Positions 51,204-60,824 of a stretch of DNA of 64,000 bases are shown here, in pieces (positions within the stretch are counted from its first letter, which is position 1; the number at the start of each line of letters is the position of its first letter). Position numbers and translations under genes: made by a program. Source of the DNA: Lacrimispora defluvii. GTDB taxonomy: Bacteria > Bacillota > Clostridia > Lachnospirales > Lachnospiraceae. The DNA lies in the NCBI GenBank assembly GCA_013036995.1, contig JAAOXG010000008.1, positions 62,001-126,000 of the forward strand, written 5' to 3'. The notes under the pieces are model-generated. The model was not told the origin of the DNA. It worked only from the letters and a program-made list of their open reading frames with translations, and did not search any database.

Positions 51204-53165
51204 ATGGCAAATATAACCGTACTGGATCAAAATACGATTAATAAAATAGCAGCAGGAGAAGTGGTTGAGCGCCCTGCTTCTGTGGTAAAGGAGCTTTTGG
51301 AGAACGCAATTGATGCAAAGGCAACAGCTGTTACGGTGGAAATCAAAGAAGGGGGAACCACATTTATCCGTGTGACGGATAATGGCTGCGGTATCCCGAA
51401 GGAAGAGGTTTCCCTTGCTTTCCTGCGCCATTCCACCAGTAAGATTAAATCCGTTGAGGATCTGTTTACTGTGTCATCCTTAGGCTTTCGCGGTGAGGCT
51501 CTTGCCAGTATCGCATCTGTTTCCCAGGTGGAAATTATTACGAAAACCAGTGTAGGATTAACAGGCACCAGATATCAGATTGAAGGCGGGATAGAACGTT
51601 CCATAGAAGAAATCGGAGCACCCGAAGGAACCACCTTTATTGCCAGAAACTTATTTTTCAATACTCCGGCAAGAAAAAAGTTTTTAAAAACTCCGGTCAC
51701 GGAAGGTGCCCATGTGGCTGATCTGGTAGAAAAGCTGGCATTATCCCATCCGGAAGTATCCATACGTTTTATACAGAACAATCAGAACAAGCTTCACACC
51801 TCCGGCAACCATAATCTGAAAGATATTATATATACGGTATTTGGAAGAGAGATTGCCTCTAACCTTTTAGAGGTTTCCGTAAAAAAGGGAGAGGTTACCG
51901 TACATGGTTTTATCGGAAAACCAGTGATTGCCAGAGGTAACCGCAATTATGAAAATTATTTTATCAATGGAAGATTTATTAAAAGCAGTATTATTTCACG
52001 GGCCATTGAAGAAGCTTACCGGCCGTTTATGATGCAGCACAAGTATCCATTTACCATGCTACATTTTACCATAGAACCGGAACTGCTTGATGTGAATGTT
52101 CACCCCACCAAAATGGAACTTCGTTTCCGTGACGGAGAAATGATTTACCACATGGTTTATCAGGCGGTGGCCAATGCTCTTGCCCATAAAGAATTAATTC
52201 CGGAGGTCAGCCTGGCTAAAAAAGGGGAAGAAACGAAAGAAGCAATGCCTGGAAAGAAGTTTCAGCCTGCACCGGAGCCTTTTGAAAATCACAGGCTGAT
52301 GGCTTTAAACCAGACGGCTGCTTCTCAGGAAAAAAAGCTTTCTGACGGAATCCCTTTTCCAAAACGACTGGTACCTCCACAGCCAGAAACGGTGAAAGAA
52401 GCAAATACGCTGGAGGAAAACTGGCTTGCTCCACCGGTTTCTGAGTCAGAAGAGAACCGTTCTTTGAAGCAGCCGGAACCTGTGAAGCAAAGTGAGATGA
52501 TACCTCATTTAGAACAGGAACTGATACAGGAGCAAAAAGCGGAACAGCTGGATTTATTTGACGGTAAGCTATTAGAGCCAGAGTCCCGTATAAAGCATAA
52601 ATTAATCGGTCAGGTATTTGATACTTACTGGCTGGTGGAATTTTCTGACCAGCTTTATATTATTGATCAGCATGCAGCCCATGAAAAGGTTTTATATGAG
52701 AAAACCATGGCAACACTTAAAACCAGGGAATATACTTCCCAGGTGATCAATCCTCCCATTATTCTGACCTTAAACCGGAATGAAGAACTTCTCCTGAACC
52801 GGCATTTATCCGTATTTACAGATATGGGCTTTGAAATAGAACCGTTTGGCGGGAGAGAATTTGCAGTAAGAGGGGTGCCGGCCAATCTGTTTTCCATTGC
52901 AAAGAAAGAACTTTTGATTGAAATGATTGACGGTTTGTCCGATGATATGTCATTTAACAATCCGGGTATTATTTATGAAAAGGTGGCTTCCATGTCCTGC
53001 AAAGCGGCAGTAAAGGGAGGAAATTCCCTATCAGCAGCAGAAGCCAATGAACTGATTGACCAGCTTCTGAAACTGGAAAATCCCTATGCCTGCCCCCATG
53101 GAAGACCGACCATCATTTCCATGAGCAAATATGAACTAGAAAAGAAATTTAAGAGGATTGTCTGA
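51204..53165 (+). CDS. mutL: DNA mismatch repair protein MutL (endonuclease type)
   Basis: GHKL ATPase and matchmaker of mismatch repair. The 653 residues have the N-terminal ATPase motifs (NAIDAKA, DNGCGIPKE, STSKI, GFRGEAL). A Pro/Glu-rich linker spans about 340-450. The C-terminal domain carries the metal-binding endonuclease motif DQHA-x2-E-x4-E starting at Asp488, and the CPHGRPT segment, so it is a nicking MutL as in bacteria lacking MutH. A QLDLFD clamp-binding-like peptide lies in the linker. Its TGA overlaps the miaA ATG. Confidence 0.97.
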   Translation: MANITVLDQNTINKIAAGEVVERPASVVKELLENAIDAKATAVTVEIKEGGTTFIRVTDNGCGIPKEEVSLAFLRHSTSKIKSVEDLFTVSSLGFRGEALASIASVSQVEIITKTSVGLTGTRYQIEGGIERSIEEIGAPEGTTFIARNLFFNTPARKKFLKTPVTEGAHVADLVEKLALSHPEVSIRFIQNNQNKLHTSGNHNLKDIIYTVFGREIASNLLEVSVKKGEVTVHGFIGKPVIARGNRNYENYFINGRFIKSSIISRAIEEAYRPFMMQHKYPFTMLHFTIEPELLDVNVHPTKMELRFRDGEMIYHMVYQAVANALAHKELIPEVSLAKKGEETKEAMPGKKFQPAPEPFENHRLMALNQTAASQEKKLSDGIPFPKRLVPPQPETVKEANTLEENWLAPPVSESEENRSLKQPEPVKQSEMIPHLEQELIQEQKAEQLDLFDGKLLEPESRIKHKLIGQVFDTYWLVEFSDQLYIIDQHAAHEKVLYEKTMATLKTREYTSQVINPPIILTLNRNEELLLNRHLSVFTDMGFEIEPFGGREFAVRGVPANLFSIAKKELLIEMIDGLSDDMSFNNPGIIYEKVASMSCKAAVKGGNSLSAAEANELIDQLLKLENPYACPHGRPTIISMSKYELEKKFKRIV

Positions 53166-54115
53166 TGAAACCATTAATTATTATTACCGGTCCTACCGCT
53201 GCAGGCAAGACGGAATTGTCTGTTCGTCTTGCAAGGGCAATCGGAGGGGAGATTATCAGTGCAGACTCCATGCAGGTTTACCGTCATATGGACATTGGAT
53301 CTGCCAAGATCACAGAAGAAGAGAAAAGAGGAGTCCCCCATTATTTAATTGACGTCTTAAATCCGGATGAGGAGTTTAATGTTGCAGTTTTTCAGAAAAT
53401 GGCCAAGGATGCAGTGAATACAATTTATTCTCATGGAAATATTCCTATTGTGACAGGCGGTACCGGTTTTTATATTCAGGCACTTCTTTACGATATTGAT
53501 TTTACCGATAACGGGGAAGACTCCTCCATTCGGGAGGAACTGGAACTGTTGGGAAACGAAAAGGGCGGCGAATACTTACATGAACTGCTTCAAAAGCTGG
53601 ATCCCGATGCTGCAGGTGAAATTCACCCCAATAATAGGAAGCGGGTAATCAGAGCCATTGAGTTTTTCCGGCAGACAGGAGAAAAAATTTCAGAACATAA
53701 CCGCAGGGAGAGGGAAAAAGCTTCCCCCTATAATTTCCTTTACTATACTGTAAACATGGATCGGGAGACGTTGTATCAGAGAATTGACCGGCGGGTGGAT
53801 TTAATGATGGAACAGGGTCTGGTTGAAGAAGTAAAAAGGCTGAAAAAGATGGGCTGTACCAGAAATATGGTGTCCATGCAGGGGTTGGGATATAAGGAGA
53901 TACTGGATTATCTTCAGGGAGACTGTACCCTTGAGGAGGCGGTTTATATTCTGAAACGGGATACCAGACATTTTGCCAAACGGCAGATTACCTGGTTTAA
54001 ACGGGAACGGGAAGTCAGGGATTTATACCTTCCTGAATTTGACTATGACCTGGAACAGGTGTTAAAAAAGATTGTGCAGGACACAAATGAGATCATTGGA
54101 TTGGAGAACGATTAG
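53165..54115 (+). CDS. miaA: tRNA dimethylallyltransferase MiaA
   Basis: Transfers dimethylallyl from DMAPP to A37 of tRNAs reading UNN codons. The 316 residues contain the P-loop GPTAAGKTE, the DSMQVYR motif, VTGGTGFYIQALLYD and the C-terminal RQITWFKRE. The start ATG overlaps the mutL stop as ATGA-type coupling. It provides the substrate for MiaB encoded upstream. The hfq gene that often follows miaA in Firmicutes is not here; the next gene starts after 3 nt. Confidence 0.96.
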   Translation: MKPLIIITGPTAAGKTELSVRLARAIGGEIISADSMQVYRHMDIGSAKITEEEKRGVPHYLIDVLNPDEEFNVAVFQKMAKDAVNTIYSHGNIPIVTGGTGFYIQALLYDIDFTDNGEDSSIREELELLGNEKGGEYLHELLQKLDPDAAGEIHPNNRKRVIRAIEFFRQTGEKISEHNRREREKASPYNFLYYTVNMDRETLYQRIDRRVDLMMEQGLVEEVKRLKKMGCTRNMVSMQGLGYKEILDYLQGDCTLEEAVYILKRDTRHFAKRQITWFKREREVRDLYLPEFDYDLEQVLKKIVQDTNEIIGLEND

Positions 54116-54118
54116 ATC

Positions 54119-55399
54119 ATGGAAATTGACAGTATATATGAGGAGCTTGGGATCAGCCGGAATGTGTTGGATTTTGGAACAAAAATTGAAGGGAAATTAA
54201 AAGCCAGATTTGAAGAGATTGATAAAAATGCGGAATTTAATCAGATGAAGGTCATTAAAGCCATGCAGGACAACCGGGTCAGTGACATTCATTTTGCAGC
54301 AACAACCGGTTACGGTTACAACGATCTGGGGAGGGATACTCTGGAAGCGGTTTACGCCAGCGTATTCCATACGGAAAGTGCGCTGGTAAGACCGAATTTA
54401 ATCAGCGGAACTCATGCGCTTTCTATCGCATTATCCGGAAACCTTCGTCCTGGAGATGAACTGCTATCACCTGCCGGAAAGCCCTATGATACTCTGGAGG
54501 AAGTGATTGGTATCAGGGAGAGTACTGGTTCCCTGAAAGAATACGGCGTCCTATACCGTCAGGTAGACCTTCTTCCCGACGGAACCTTTGATTATGAATC
54601 CATTGAAAAAGCAATTAACGAAAAAACACGTCTGGTTACCATCCAGCGTTCCAAGGGATATGATACCCGACCCACATTTTCCGTTTCACAGATCGGCGAG
54701 CTGATTGCATTTATTAAAAAAATCAAGCCGGAAGTCATCTGTATGGTAGATAACTGCTATGGTGAGTTTGTAGAGCGCATGGAACCTTCTGATGTGGGAG
54801 CCGATATGATTGTCGGATCCCTCATTAAAAATCCCGGTGGCGGTCTTGCTCCCATCGGCGGATATATTGCTGGAAGAACCGATTGTATTGACCGTGCGTC
54901 TTACCGTCTTACTGCGCCCGGACTTGGAAAGGAAGTTGGAGCCAGTCTGGGACTGAACCAGTCATTCTACCAGGGGCTGTTTCTTTCACCTACTGTAGTA
55001 GCAGGTGCGTTGAAGGGAGCTGTTTTTGCAGCCAATGTGTATGAGAGCCTGGGCTTTCCGGTTGTACCTGACGGCAGCCAGTCACGTCATGATATCATAC
55101 AGGCAGTCACCTTTGGAAATCCGGAAGGCGTAATCGCTTTCTGCCAGGGAATCCAGGCAGCTGCACCGGTGGACAGCTTCGTTACTCCGGAGCCATGGGA
55201 TATGCCCGGATACGATGCCCCTGTCATAATGGCAGCCGGGGCTTTTGTACAGGGATCTTCCATTGAATTAAGTGCGGATGCTCCAATTAAACCTCCTTAT
55301 GCCGTTTATTTTCAGGGTGGTCTTACCTGGTATCACGCAAAGCTTGGAATACTGATGTCACTCCAGAAGCTTCTTGACGCAGGTTTGATTGTATTGTAA
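54119..55399 (+). CDS. ynbB: Methionine gamma-lyase-like / aluminium-resistance family PLP enzyme
   Basis: A 426-residue fold-type I PLP enzyme of the YnbB family (often named aluminium-resistance protein). The probable cofactor Lys lies in GSLIKNPGGGLAP. The family blocks NVLDFGTKIEGKLKARFEEID, ATTGYGYNDLGRDTLE and RPNLISGTHALS are present. Its reaction is not established; a Cys/Met C-S lyase role is inferred from fold. The ATG lies 3 nt after miaA, in coupled translation. In Bacillus this gene also lies near miaA-hfq. Confidence 0.88.
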   Translation: MEIDSIYEELGISRNVLDFGTKIEGKLKARFEEIDKNAEFNQMKVIKAMQDNRVSDIHFAATTGYGYNDLGRDTLEAVYASVFHTESALVRPNLISGTHALSIALSGNLRPGDELLSPAGKPYDTLEEVIGIRESTGSLKEYGVLYRQVDLLPDGTFDYESIEKAINEKTRLVTIQRSKGYDTRPTFSVSQIGELIAFIKKIKPEVICMVDNCYGEFVERMEPSDVGADMIVGSLIKNPGGGLAPIGGYIAGRTDCIDRASYRLTAPGLGKEVGASLGLNQSFYQGLFLSPTVVAGALKGAVFAANVYESLGFPVVPDGSQSRHDIIQAVTFGNPEGVIAFCQGIQAAAPVDSFVTPEPWDMPGYDAPVIMAAGAFVQGSSIELSADAPIKPPYAVYFQGGLTWYHAKLGILMSLQKLLDAGLIVL

Positions 55400-55406
55400 A
55401 AAGGGG

Positions 55407-55435
55407 TGTACACAGCTGTAAAATTATGCTAAAAT
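55407..55435 (+). promoter_or_regulatory. Candidate promoter for DUF4321-radC-mre genes
   Basis: TGTACA (55407-55412) and TAAAAT (55430-55435) are spaced by 17 nt. The -35 is weak. Confidence 0.5.
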
Positions 55436-55489
55436 ATTTTGACAGGTATGGGCAATCCTGCCAGGAAACAAAAAGGAGTATCATAACAG

Positions 55490-55741
55490 ATGAGAGGTAA
55501 AAACTACTGGGTAATGCTTCTTCTTATGCTTGCCGGTGTTGTGCTTGGCGGCTTTGTCGGAGATCTGACTAAGACAATCCCATGGCTTTCCTGGCTGAAT
55601 GCTGGTCAGTCATTTGGGTTTGATGCTCCGTTAATTGTTAATTTTGGTGTTCTGGTCATAACCTTCGGCATTAACATTAAAATTACCATGGGCGGCATTA
55701 TTGGACTGGCTGCAGCTCTGGTAACATATCGATTGATTTGA
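55490..55741 (+). CDS. DUF4321 small membrane protein
   Basis: An 83-residue protein with two hydrophobic segments (about 8-24 and 50-80) separated by a loop with PWLSWLNAGQSFGFDAP. This matches DUF4321, which is nearly confined to Clostridia and lies next to radC/mre or maf genes. The function is unknown; proximity to cell-shape genes suggests an envelope role. The ATG follows AAAAGGAG. The last bases overlap a longer, unlikely form of radC. Confidence 0.85.
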   Translation: MRGKNYWVMLLLMLAGVVLGGFVGDLTKTIPWLSWLNAGQSFGFDAPLIVNFGVLVITFGINIKITMGGIIGLAAALVTYRLI

Positions 55742-55788
55742 TTCTACATATGTCTGTTGCGTACCTGGAGAGTAACCGTAGGAGGCAT

Positions 55789-56484
55789 ATGGAACATATA
55801 ACGATGAAAGACATCCCAAAGGATGAAAGACCCTGTGAAAAGTGTCTGAGAGAAGGACCGGAAGGTTTAAGTGATGCAGAACTTCTGTCCATTATTATCC
55901 GGACAGGTTCCAGAGAGGACAACTCTCTTGCACTGGCACAAAAGATACTGGCCTTAAACTATCCGCGGGAGGGTATTTTAGGGCTTTTGCATCTTTCCAT
56001 GCAGGAACTGATGCAGGTTAAGGGAATCGGCCGTGTGAAAGGCGCCCAGTTATTATGCATTGGAGAATTGTCCAAACGTATCTGGAAGCGGACGGCCAGT
56101 TTAAAAGGAACTGATTTTCATCGTCCGCAGGATATTGTAAATTATTTTGTGGAGGATATGCGCCACAGAGAACAGGAGCTGGTTTTTGTCATGCTCTTAA
56201 ATACAAAAGGTGCCCTTATTAAGGACATTATGATCTCTCAGGGAACAGTGAACACTTCCGTTGTTTCTCCCAGAGAGATTTTCATTGAGGCGGTTAAGTA
56301 TCATGCAGTCAGCCTGGTTCTGGTTCATAATCATCCAAGCGGGGATCCGGCACCCAGCAGAGAGGATCTTTCTATTACACGCAGGGTGAAGGAAGCGGGA
56401 GATTTAATTGGTATCAGACTGTTAGATCATATTATTATAGGAGATAATTCCTATATCAGTTTAAAAGAACGGGGAATCGTATAG
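55789..56484 (+). CDS. radC: RadC/JAB-domain DNA repair-like protein
   Basis: A 231-residue protein with an N-terminal helix-hairpin-helix-like part (LSDAELLSIIIRTG, LMQVKGIGRVKGAQLL). The C-terminal JAMM domain carries H180, H182 and D193 in HNHPSGDPAPSRED. Despite the name, no repair function is proven for the family. The frame reaches TTG 55738, but ATG 55789 sits after AGGAGG (short spacing of 3 nt); ATG 55804 is an alternative. mreC starts directly at the next base after its stop, without mreB between. Confidence 0.9.
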   Translation: MEHITMKDIPKDERPCEKCLREGPEGLSDAELLSIIIRTGSREDNSLALAQKILALNYPREGILGLLHLSMQELMQVKGIGRVKGAQLLCIGELSKRIWKRTASLKGTDFHRPQDIVNYFVEDMRHREQELVFVMLLNTKGALIKDIMISQGTVNTSVVSPREIFIEAVKYHAVSLVLVHNHPSGDPAPSREDLSITRRVKEAGDLIGIRLLDHIIIGDNSYISLKERGIV

Positions 56485-57414
56485 ATGGAACCAAAACGCA
56501 GTAAATATATTCTGATTGCATTAACAGTTTTTTGTGTCCTGCTCATCGGACTGACATCCGTTCATGATGAGTGGCTTACCCCTTTGCGTACAGGCGTGGG
56601 ATATGTTCTCATTCCCGTACAGTCCGGAGTTAATTCGGTGGGGTCGGCTATTTATGATGAGATCAGGGATTATTCCAAACTCAGGAATGCAATGATTGAA
56701 AATAAAGATATGAAAGATCTTATTACACAGCTGACTGAGGAAAACACCAGACTGCAGTCAGAGGAATTTGAATTAAAGCGATTAAGAGAACTTTACAGTC
56801 TGGATCAGCAATATGGCCAGTATACAAAAGTGGGTGCCAGAGTCATCGCCAACGATTCAAGCAACTGGTTTAAAGTGTTTCGAATTGACAAGGGTTCGAA
56901 AGACGGAATAGCCACAGACATGAATGTAGTGGCAGGCGGCGGTCTTGTGGGCATTGTTACCGATGTAGGTGCCAATTATGCTACGGTACGGTCCATTATT
57001 GATGACTCCAGCCGGGTCAGCGGTATGGCCATGCAGTCTGGTGACAGCTGCATCGTTGCCGGTGACTTAACCCTGTTTAAAGATGGCAGGTTAAGAATTA
57101 CCAACGTATTAAAAGACAGCGATTTAAAAGACGGTGATAAGATTGTAACCTCCAATATCAGTTCTGTGTATTTACCTGGAATTTTAGTGGGATATGCTTC
57201 CGATATTACCAACGATACCAACAATGTTACAAAATCCGGTTATTTAATTCCTGCCGCAGAGTTTGGCAGCCTTCAGGAAGTTCTCGTAATAACCCAGTTG
57301 AAAGCTGATATGATGAAGGAAGGGGAGTCTGCTCCGTCTTCAGAAGGAGGAGACACTGCAGAAACCACGGCCCAGTCAACCCAGGCTGTGGAGAGCGAAA
57401 GCGCTTCCCAATAG
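56485..57414 (+). CDS. mreC: Rod shape-determining protein MreC
   Basis: Extracytoplasmic scaffold of the elongation machinery, binding PBP2 and MreD. The 309 residues have one N-terminal span (about 9-27), a coiled coil (about 60-105, IENKDMKDLITQLTEENTRLQSEEFELKRL) and the beta-barrel domain (ARVIANDSSNWFKVFRIDKGSKDGI, GLVGIVTDVG). The end is a Ser/Thr/Glu-rich tail. It starts immediately after radC, and mreD follows after 14 nt. Confidence 0.93.
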   Translation: MEPKRSKYILIALTVFCVLLIGLTSVHDEWLTPLRTGVGYVLIPVQSGVNSVGSAIYDEIRDYSKLRNAMIENKDMKDLITQLTEENTRLQSEEFELKRLRELYSLDQQYGQYTKVGARVIANDSSNWFKVFRIDKGSKDGIATDMNVVAGGGLVGIVTDVGANYATVRSIIDDSSRVSGMAMQSGDSCIVAGDLTLFKDGRLRITNVLKDSDLKDGDKIVTSNISSVYLPGILVGYASDITNDTNNVTKSGYLIPAAEFGSLQEVLVITQLKADMMKEGESAPSSEGGDTAETTAQSTQAVESESASQ

Positions 57415-57428
57415 TGAAAAGGAGTAAC

Positions 57429-57947
57429 ATGAGACGGATTTTATTCAACGTACTGCTTATTATACTGGCATTTACCATCCAAAACTGTATATTTCCCCTG
57501 CTTCCGTTTCTATCGGCTACACCCAACCTGCTGTTAATCCTCACTTTTTCTTTTGGATTTATACATGGGAAAGAAGCAGGAATGTACTATGGTCTGTTAG
57601 CAGGTCTTCTTATGGATTTGTTTTACAGCGGCCCCTTTGGATTTTATACCCTGATTTTTATTTTTATGGGCTATGTCAACGGAATCTGTACCAGATATTA
57701 CTATGAAGATTATATAACACTGCCATTAATTATGAGTGTGCTCAATGAACTGGCCTATAATTTTTATATCTATGTATTCCGTTTTTTGATTCGGCAAAAA
57801 TTACGGATCGGTTTTTACTTTATTAATCTGGTTTTACCTGAGATTATCTTTACTGTTGTGACCACGCTTCTGTTTTACAGGGTATTCCTGATTATGAACC
57901 GCCATTTGGAAGAGATTGAAAAAAGAGGTGATTCTACGATTGTTTAG
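57429..57947 (+). CDS. mreD: Rod shape-determining protein MreD
   Basis: A 172-residue integral membrane protein with about five spans. It has NVLLIILAFTIQNCIFPLL, FGFIHGKEAGMYYGLLAGLLMDLFYSGPFGFYTL and a C-terminal YRVFLIMNRHLEE. It connects MreC with the peptidoglycan synthases. A GTG at 57414 opens a slightly longer frame, but AAAGGAG upstream of ATG 57429 defines the start. The PBP2 gene overlaps its last 8 nt. Confidence 0.9.
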   Translation: MRRILFNVLLIILAFTIQNCIFPLLPFLSATPNLLLILTFSFGFIHGKEAGMYYGLLAGLLMDLFYSGPFGFYTLIFIFMGYVNGICTRYYYEDYITLPLIMSVLNELAYNFYIYVFRFLIRQKLRIGFYFINLVLPEIIFTVVTTLLFYRVFLIMNRHLEEIEKRGDSTIV

Positions 57948-60804
57948 GGAATTAATGGAGATCATAAGAGAAGTATTCAGGAAAGCTGCTTCATCCCGTC
58001 TTTTTATTCTCGGAATCATCTGTCTGGCCATGTATACCGGACTGGTTCATACACTTTTTAATATGCAGATTATTAATGGAGAAAAAGCCTTAAGCGATTA
58101 CCTGCAGCTTACAGAGCAGACCATTACCACTGCAGGCACAAGAGGAAACATCTATGACAGAACCGGAAAGGTGCTGGCATATAATAAACTGGCTTATACG
58201 GTTATGGTTCAGGATAACGGTGCCTATAAAAAAACAGATGATAAAAACCGCATGTATTTAAGACTGGTGCAGATTCTTAAAAAGCATGGAGAAAACGTAG
58301 AGGGTAAATTTGAAATAGCTGTTGATTCCAATGGCGATATGGTTTATACCTCTGCTTCTGAATCTGCAAGAAAACGCTTTCTCAGGGATTATTACGGACT
58401 GAAAAAGGTAGAGGACCTGGATGATGAAAAAGGTCTCTATCCTTCCAATTTAAGTGCCAGGGAACTGTTTGATCGGATCTGTGAAGATAATGGCCTGAAA
58501 AGTTTTAAAGATTCTGACGGGAACCCCGTTACCCTGACTGACCAGGAGGCACTGGATATTATAAATATTAAATATGCCCTCCGCCTCATGCTGTACCGAA
58601 AGTATGAAGCGACTGCGGTGGCCACAGAAGTATCGGATGATACGGTAGCCGATATCCTGGAACATATCGGAGATCTGCAGGGGGTTACCGTGGAAGAGAC
58701 TACAATCCGGGCTTATAACGACAGTATTCCATTTGCCCCTGTTATCGGATATACAGGAAAGGTTCCAGAGGAACAGCTGGAAAATTTACAGAGCCGGAAA
58801 GATGACTACGATATCAATGATATTGTAGGTAGGACAGGCATCGAGTATACCATGGAGCATGAGCTTCAGGGAACCAAGGGAAAGAAGACCATTTATAAAG
58901 ACAGTGTGGGAAGAATCCGGGAAACCAAGGATGAGACGGATTCTCTTGCTGGCAATGACGTTTACTTAACATTGGATGCAGATCTGCAAAAAGGTATCTA
59001 CCATTTGATTGAACAGTCTCTCGCCGGGGTTTTGATCAAAACCATTGTAAATGGAGATTACCAGGCTAACAGCACAACAGACGGATCCAATATGAAGATA
59101 CCCGTAAAAGATGCTTATTTTCAGCTGATCAATAACAATGTCCTGTCTTTAAAGGAGATTGAATCAGAGGAAGCATCGGAGACGGAAAAGAACATATACC
59201 GGAAGTTTGAAGCTTCAAGGAAAGAGATATTAGACCAGCTTCGCAGTGAACTGATGAGTCCTCATGCAACAGTTATGAAAAATCTTCCGGAAGATATGAA
59301 AGCCTATATGTTTTATATTTACAGCTATCTCTCCGAACCGACTGTGGGAATCGTAAAAGCAGAGGCCATGGACGCATCCAGTGAGGAATTTCAGGCATGG
59401 AAATCAGATGAAATAAGCCTGAGGGATTATCTTTATTATGGAATTGCTAACGGCTGGATTGACACCACGAAACTGGAAACAGATGTGAAGTATTCCAGCG
59501 CAGATGATACCTTTGAAGCGTTGGTAACTTATGTGTCAGGTAAGCTGGAACAGGACAGAAACTTTACCAAGAAGATCTACCGGTATTTAATTAATAACGA
59601 TACCATAACCGGACAGGAATTATGTCTGGCTTTATATGAACAGGGCGTAATAAAGGAGAATGAACAGGACATTTCCGAATTAAGAGCGACTGGTGATGCA
59701 TATACGTTTCTTTTAAAAAAGCTGTCTGCACTGGAGATCACTCCTGCTCAGTTAGCCCTGTCCCCCTGTAATGCAGGAGTGGTAGTGACCAATGATAAAA
59801 CCGGAGAAGTGCTTGCACTGGTTTCTTATCCGGGATACGATAATAACAGGATCGGGGATGGCTCTTATTTCAGCCAGCTTCAGGCGGATTTATCCCTCCC
59901 CCTTTATAATAATGCAACGCAGACGCGAAAGGCACCAGGGTCCACATTCAAACCGATTACAGCTGTTGCGGCTCTGGAAGAGCATGCGATCACCGCCGAT
60001 GAAACCATTAACTGCTCCGGAATTTATACTGACGTGGAACCTCCCATAAAGTGCTGGATCTATTCCGGACAGCATGGCCCGCTTAACATTGTTGGCGGAA
60101 TCGAGAACTCCTGTAATTATTTCTTTGCAGATTTAGGCCACCGTCTTTCTACAGATGGAAACGGAGTTTATTCTCCGGATTCAGGGCTGGAGGTTTTACG
60201 AAGCTATGCAGCAAAATTTGGACTGGATCACAAATCCGGTGTGGAGATTGGTGAGCTGGATCCACAGATTTCCAAAGAAGCGCCGGAACGTTCCGCCATG
60301 GGACAGGGAAGCCACGCTTATACCAATGTCCAGTTGTCAAGGTATGTTGCTGCCATAGCAAACAGGGGAACTGTTTTTGAACTCAGTTTACTTGATAAAA
60401 CAACGGATTCTGAAGGTAATCTGATTAAAGATTATACCCCTGAGATTTCTTCTCATATTGACGCGGCGGGCTCAACGTGGGATACTGTACAACAGGGAAT
60501 GAGAGAAGTGATTGCTAATGGTTCGACAAAGAGATTATTTGCGGATCTGGAAGTTGAAATTGCCGGTAAGACCGGAACTGCCCAGGAAGCCCGTAATAAG
60601 CCGAATCATGCGTTCTTCATTTCTTATGCGCCATATGACAATCCGGAAATCTGTGTAACAGTGAATATTCCGTATGGCTATTCATCATCGAACGCCGCTA
60701 ACATTGCGAAGAATGTCTATAAGTATTATTATGGCTATATAGACTTAGAATCCATTGTAAACGCAGGCGCCCTGGATGCAGCGAAGGTCAACATTCGCGA
60801 CTAA
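57940..60804 (+). CDS. mrdA: Penicillin-binding protein 2-type transpeptidase, extra-large
   Basis: Class B transpeptidase of the elongasome, cross-linking peptidoglycan. The 954 residues have one N-terminal span (about 20-40) and the pedestal (TRGNIYDRTGKVLAYN, NDIVGRTGIEYTMEHELQG). A region of about 245 residues (361-607) is not found in short PBP2s. The transpeptidase has Ser668-x-x-Lys671 (STFK), Ser724-Cys-Asn and Lys877-Thr-Gly. TTG 57940 after GAGGTGA is the likely start; ATG 57955 and TTG 57916 are alternatives. rodA lies four genes downstream. Confidence 0.9.
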   Translation: MFRELMEIIREVFRKAASSRLFILGIICLAMYTGLVHTLFNMQIINGEKALSDYLQLTEQTITTAGTRGNIYDRTGKVLAYNKLAYTVMVQDNGAYKKTDDKNRMYLRLVQILKKHGENVEGKFEIAVDSNGDMVYTSASESARKRFLRDYYGLKKVEDLDDEKGLYPSNLSARELFDRICEDNGLKSFKDSDGNPVTLTDQEALDIINIKYALRLMLYRKYEATAVATEVSDDTVADILEHIGDLQGVTVEETTIRAYNDSIPFAPVIGYTGKVPEEQLENLQSRKDDYDINDIVGRTGIEYTMEHELQGTKGKKTIYKDSVGRIRETKDETDSLAGNDVYLTLDADLQKGIYHLIEQSLAGVLIKTIVNGDYQANSTTDGSNMKIPVKDAYFQLINNNVLSLKEIESEEASETEKNIYRKFEASRKEILDQLRSELMSPHATVMKNLPEDMKAYMFYIYSYLSEPTVGIVKAEAMDASSEEFQAWKSDEISLRDYLYYGIANGWIDTTKLETDVKYSSADDTFEALVTYVSGKLEQDRNFTKKIYRYLINNDTITGQELCLALYEQGVIKENEQDISELRATGDAYTFLLKKLSALEITPAQLALSPCNAGVVVTNDKTGEVLALVSYPGYDNNRIGDGSYFSQLQADLSLPLYNNATQTRKAPGSTFKPITAVAALEEHAITADETINCSGIYTDVEPPIKCWIYSGQHGPLNIVGGIENSCNYFFADLGHRLSTDGNGVYSPDSGLEVLRSYAAKFGLDHKSGVEIGELDPQISKEAPERSAMGQGSHAYTNVQLSRYVAAIANRGTVFELSLLDKTTDSEGNLIKDYTPEISSHIDAAGSTWDTVQQGMREVIANGSTKRLFADLEVEIAGKTGTAQEARNKPNHAFFISYAPYDNPEICVTVNIPYGYSSSNAANIAKNVYKYYYGYIDLESIVNAGALDAAKVNIRD

Positions 60805-60824
60805 CGAGGATAAGAGGTGATATG

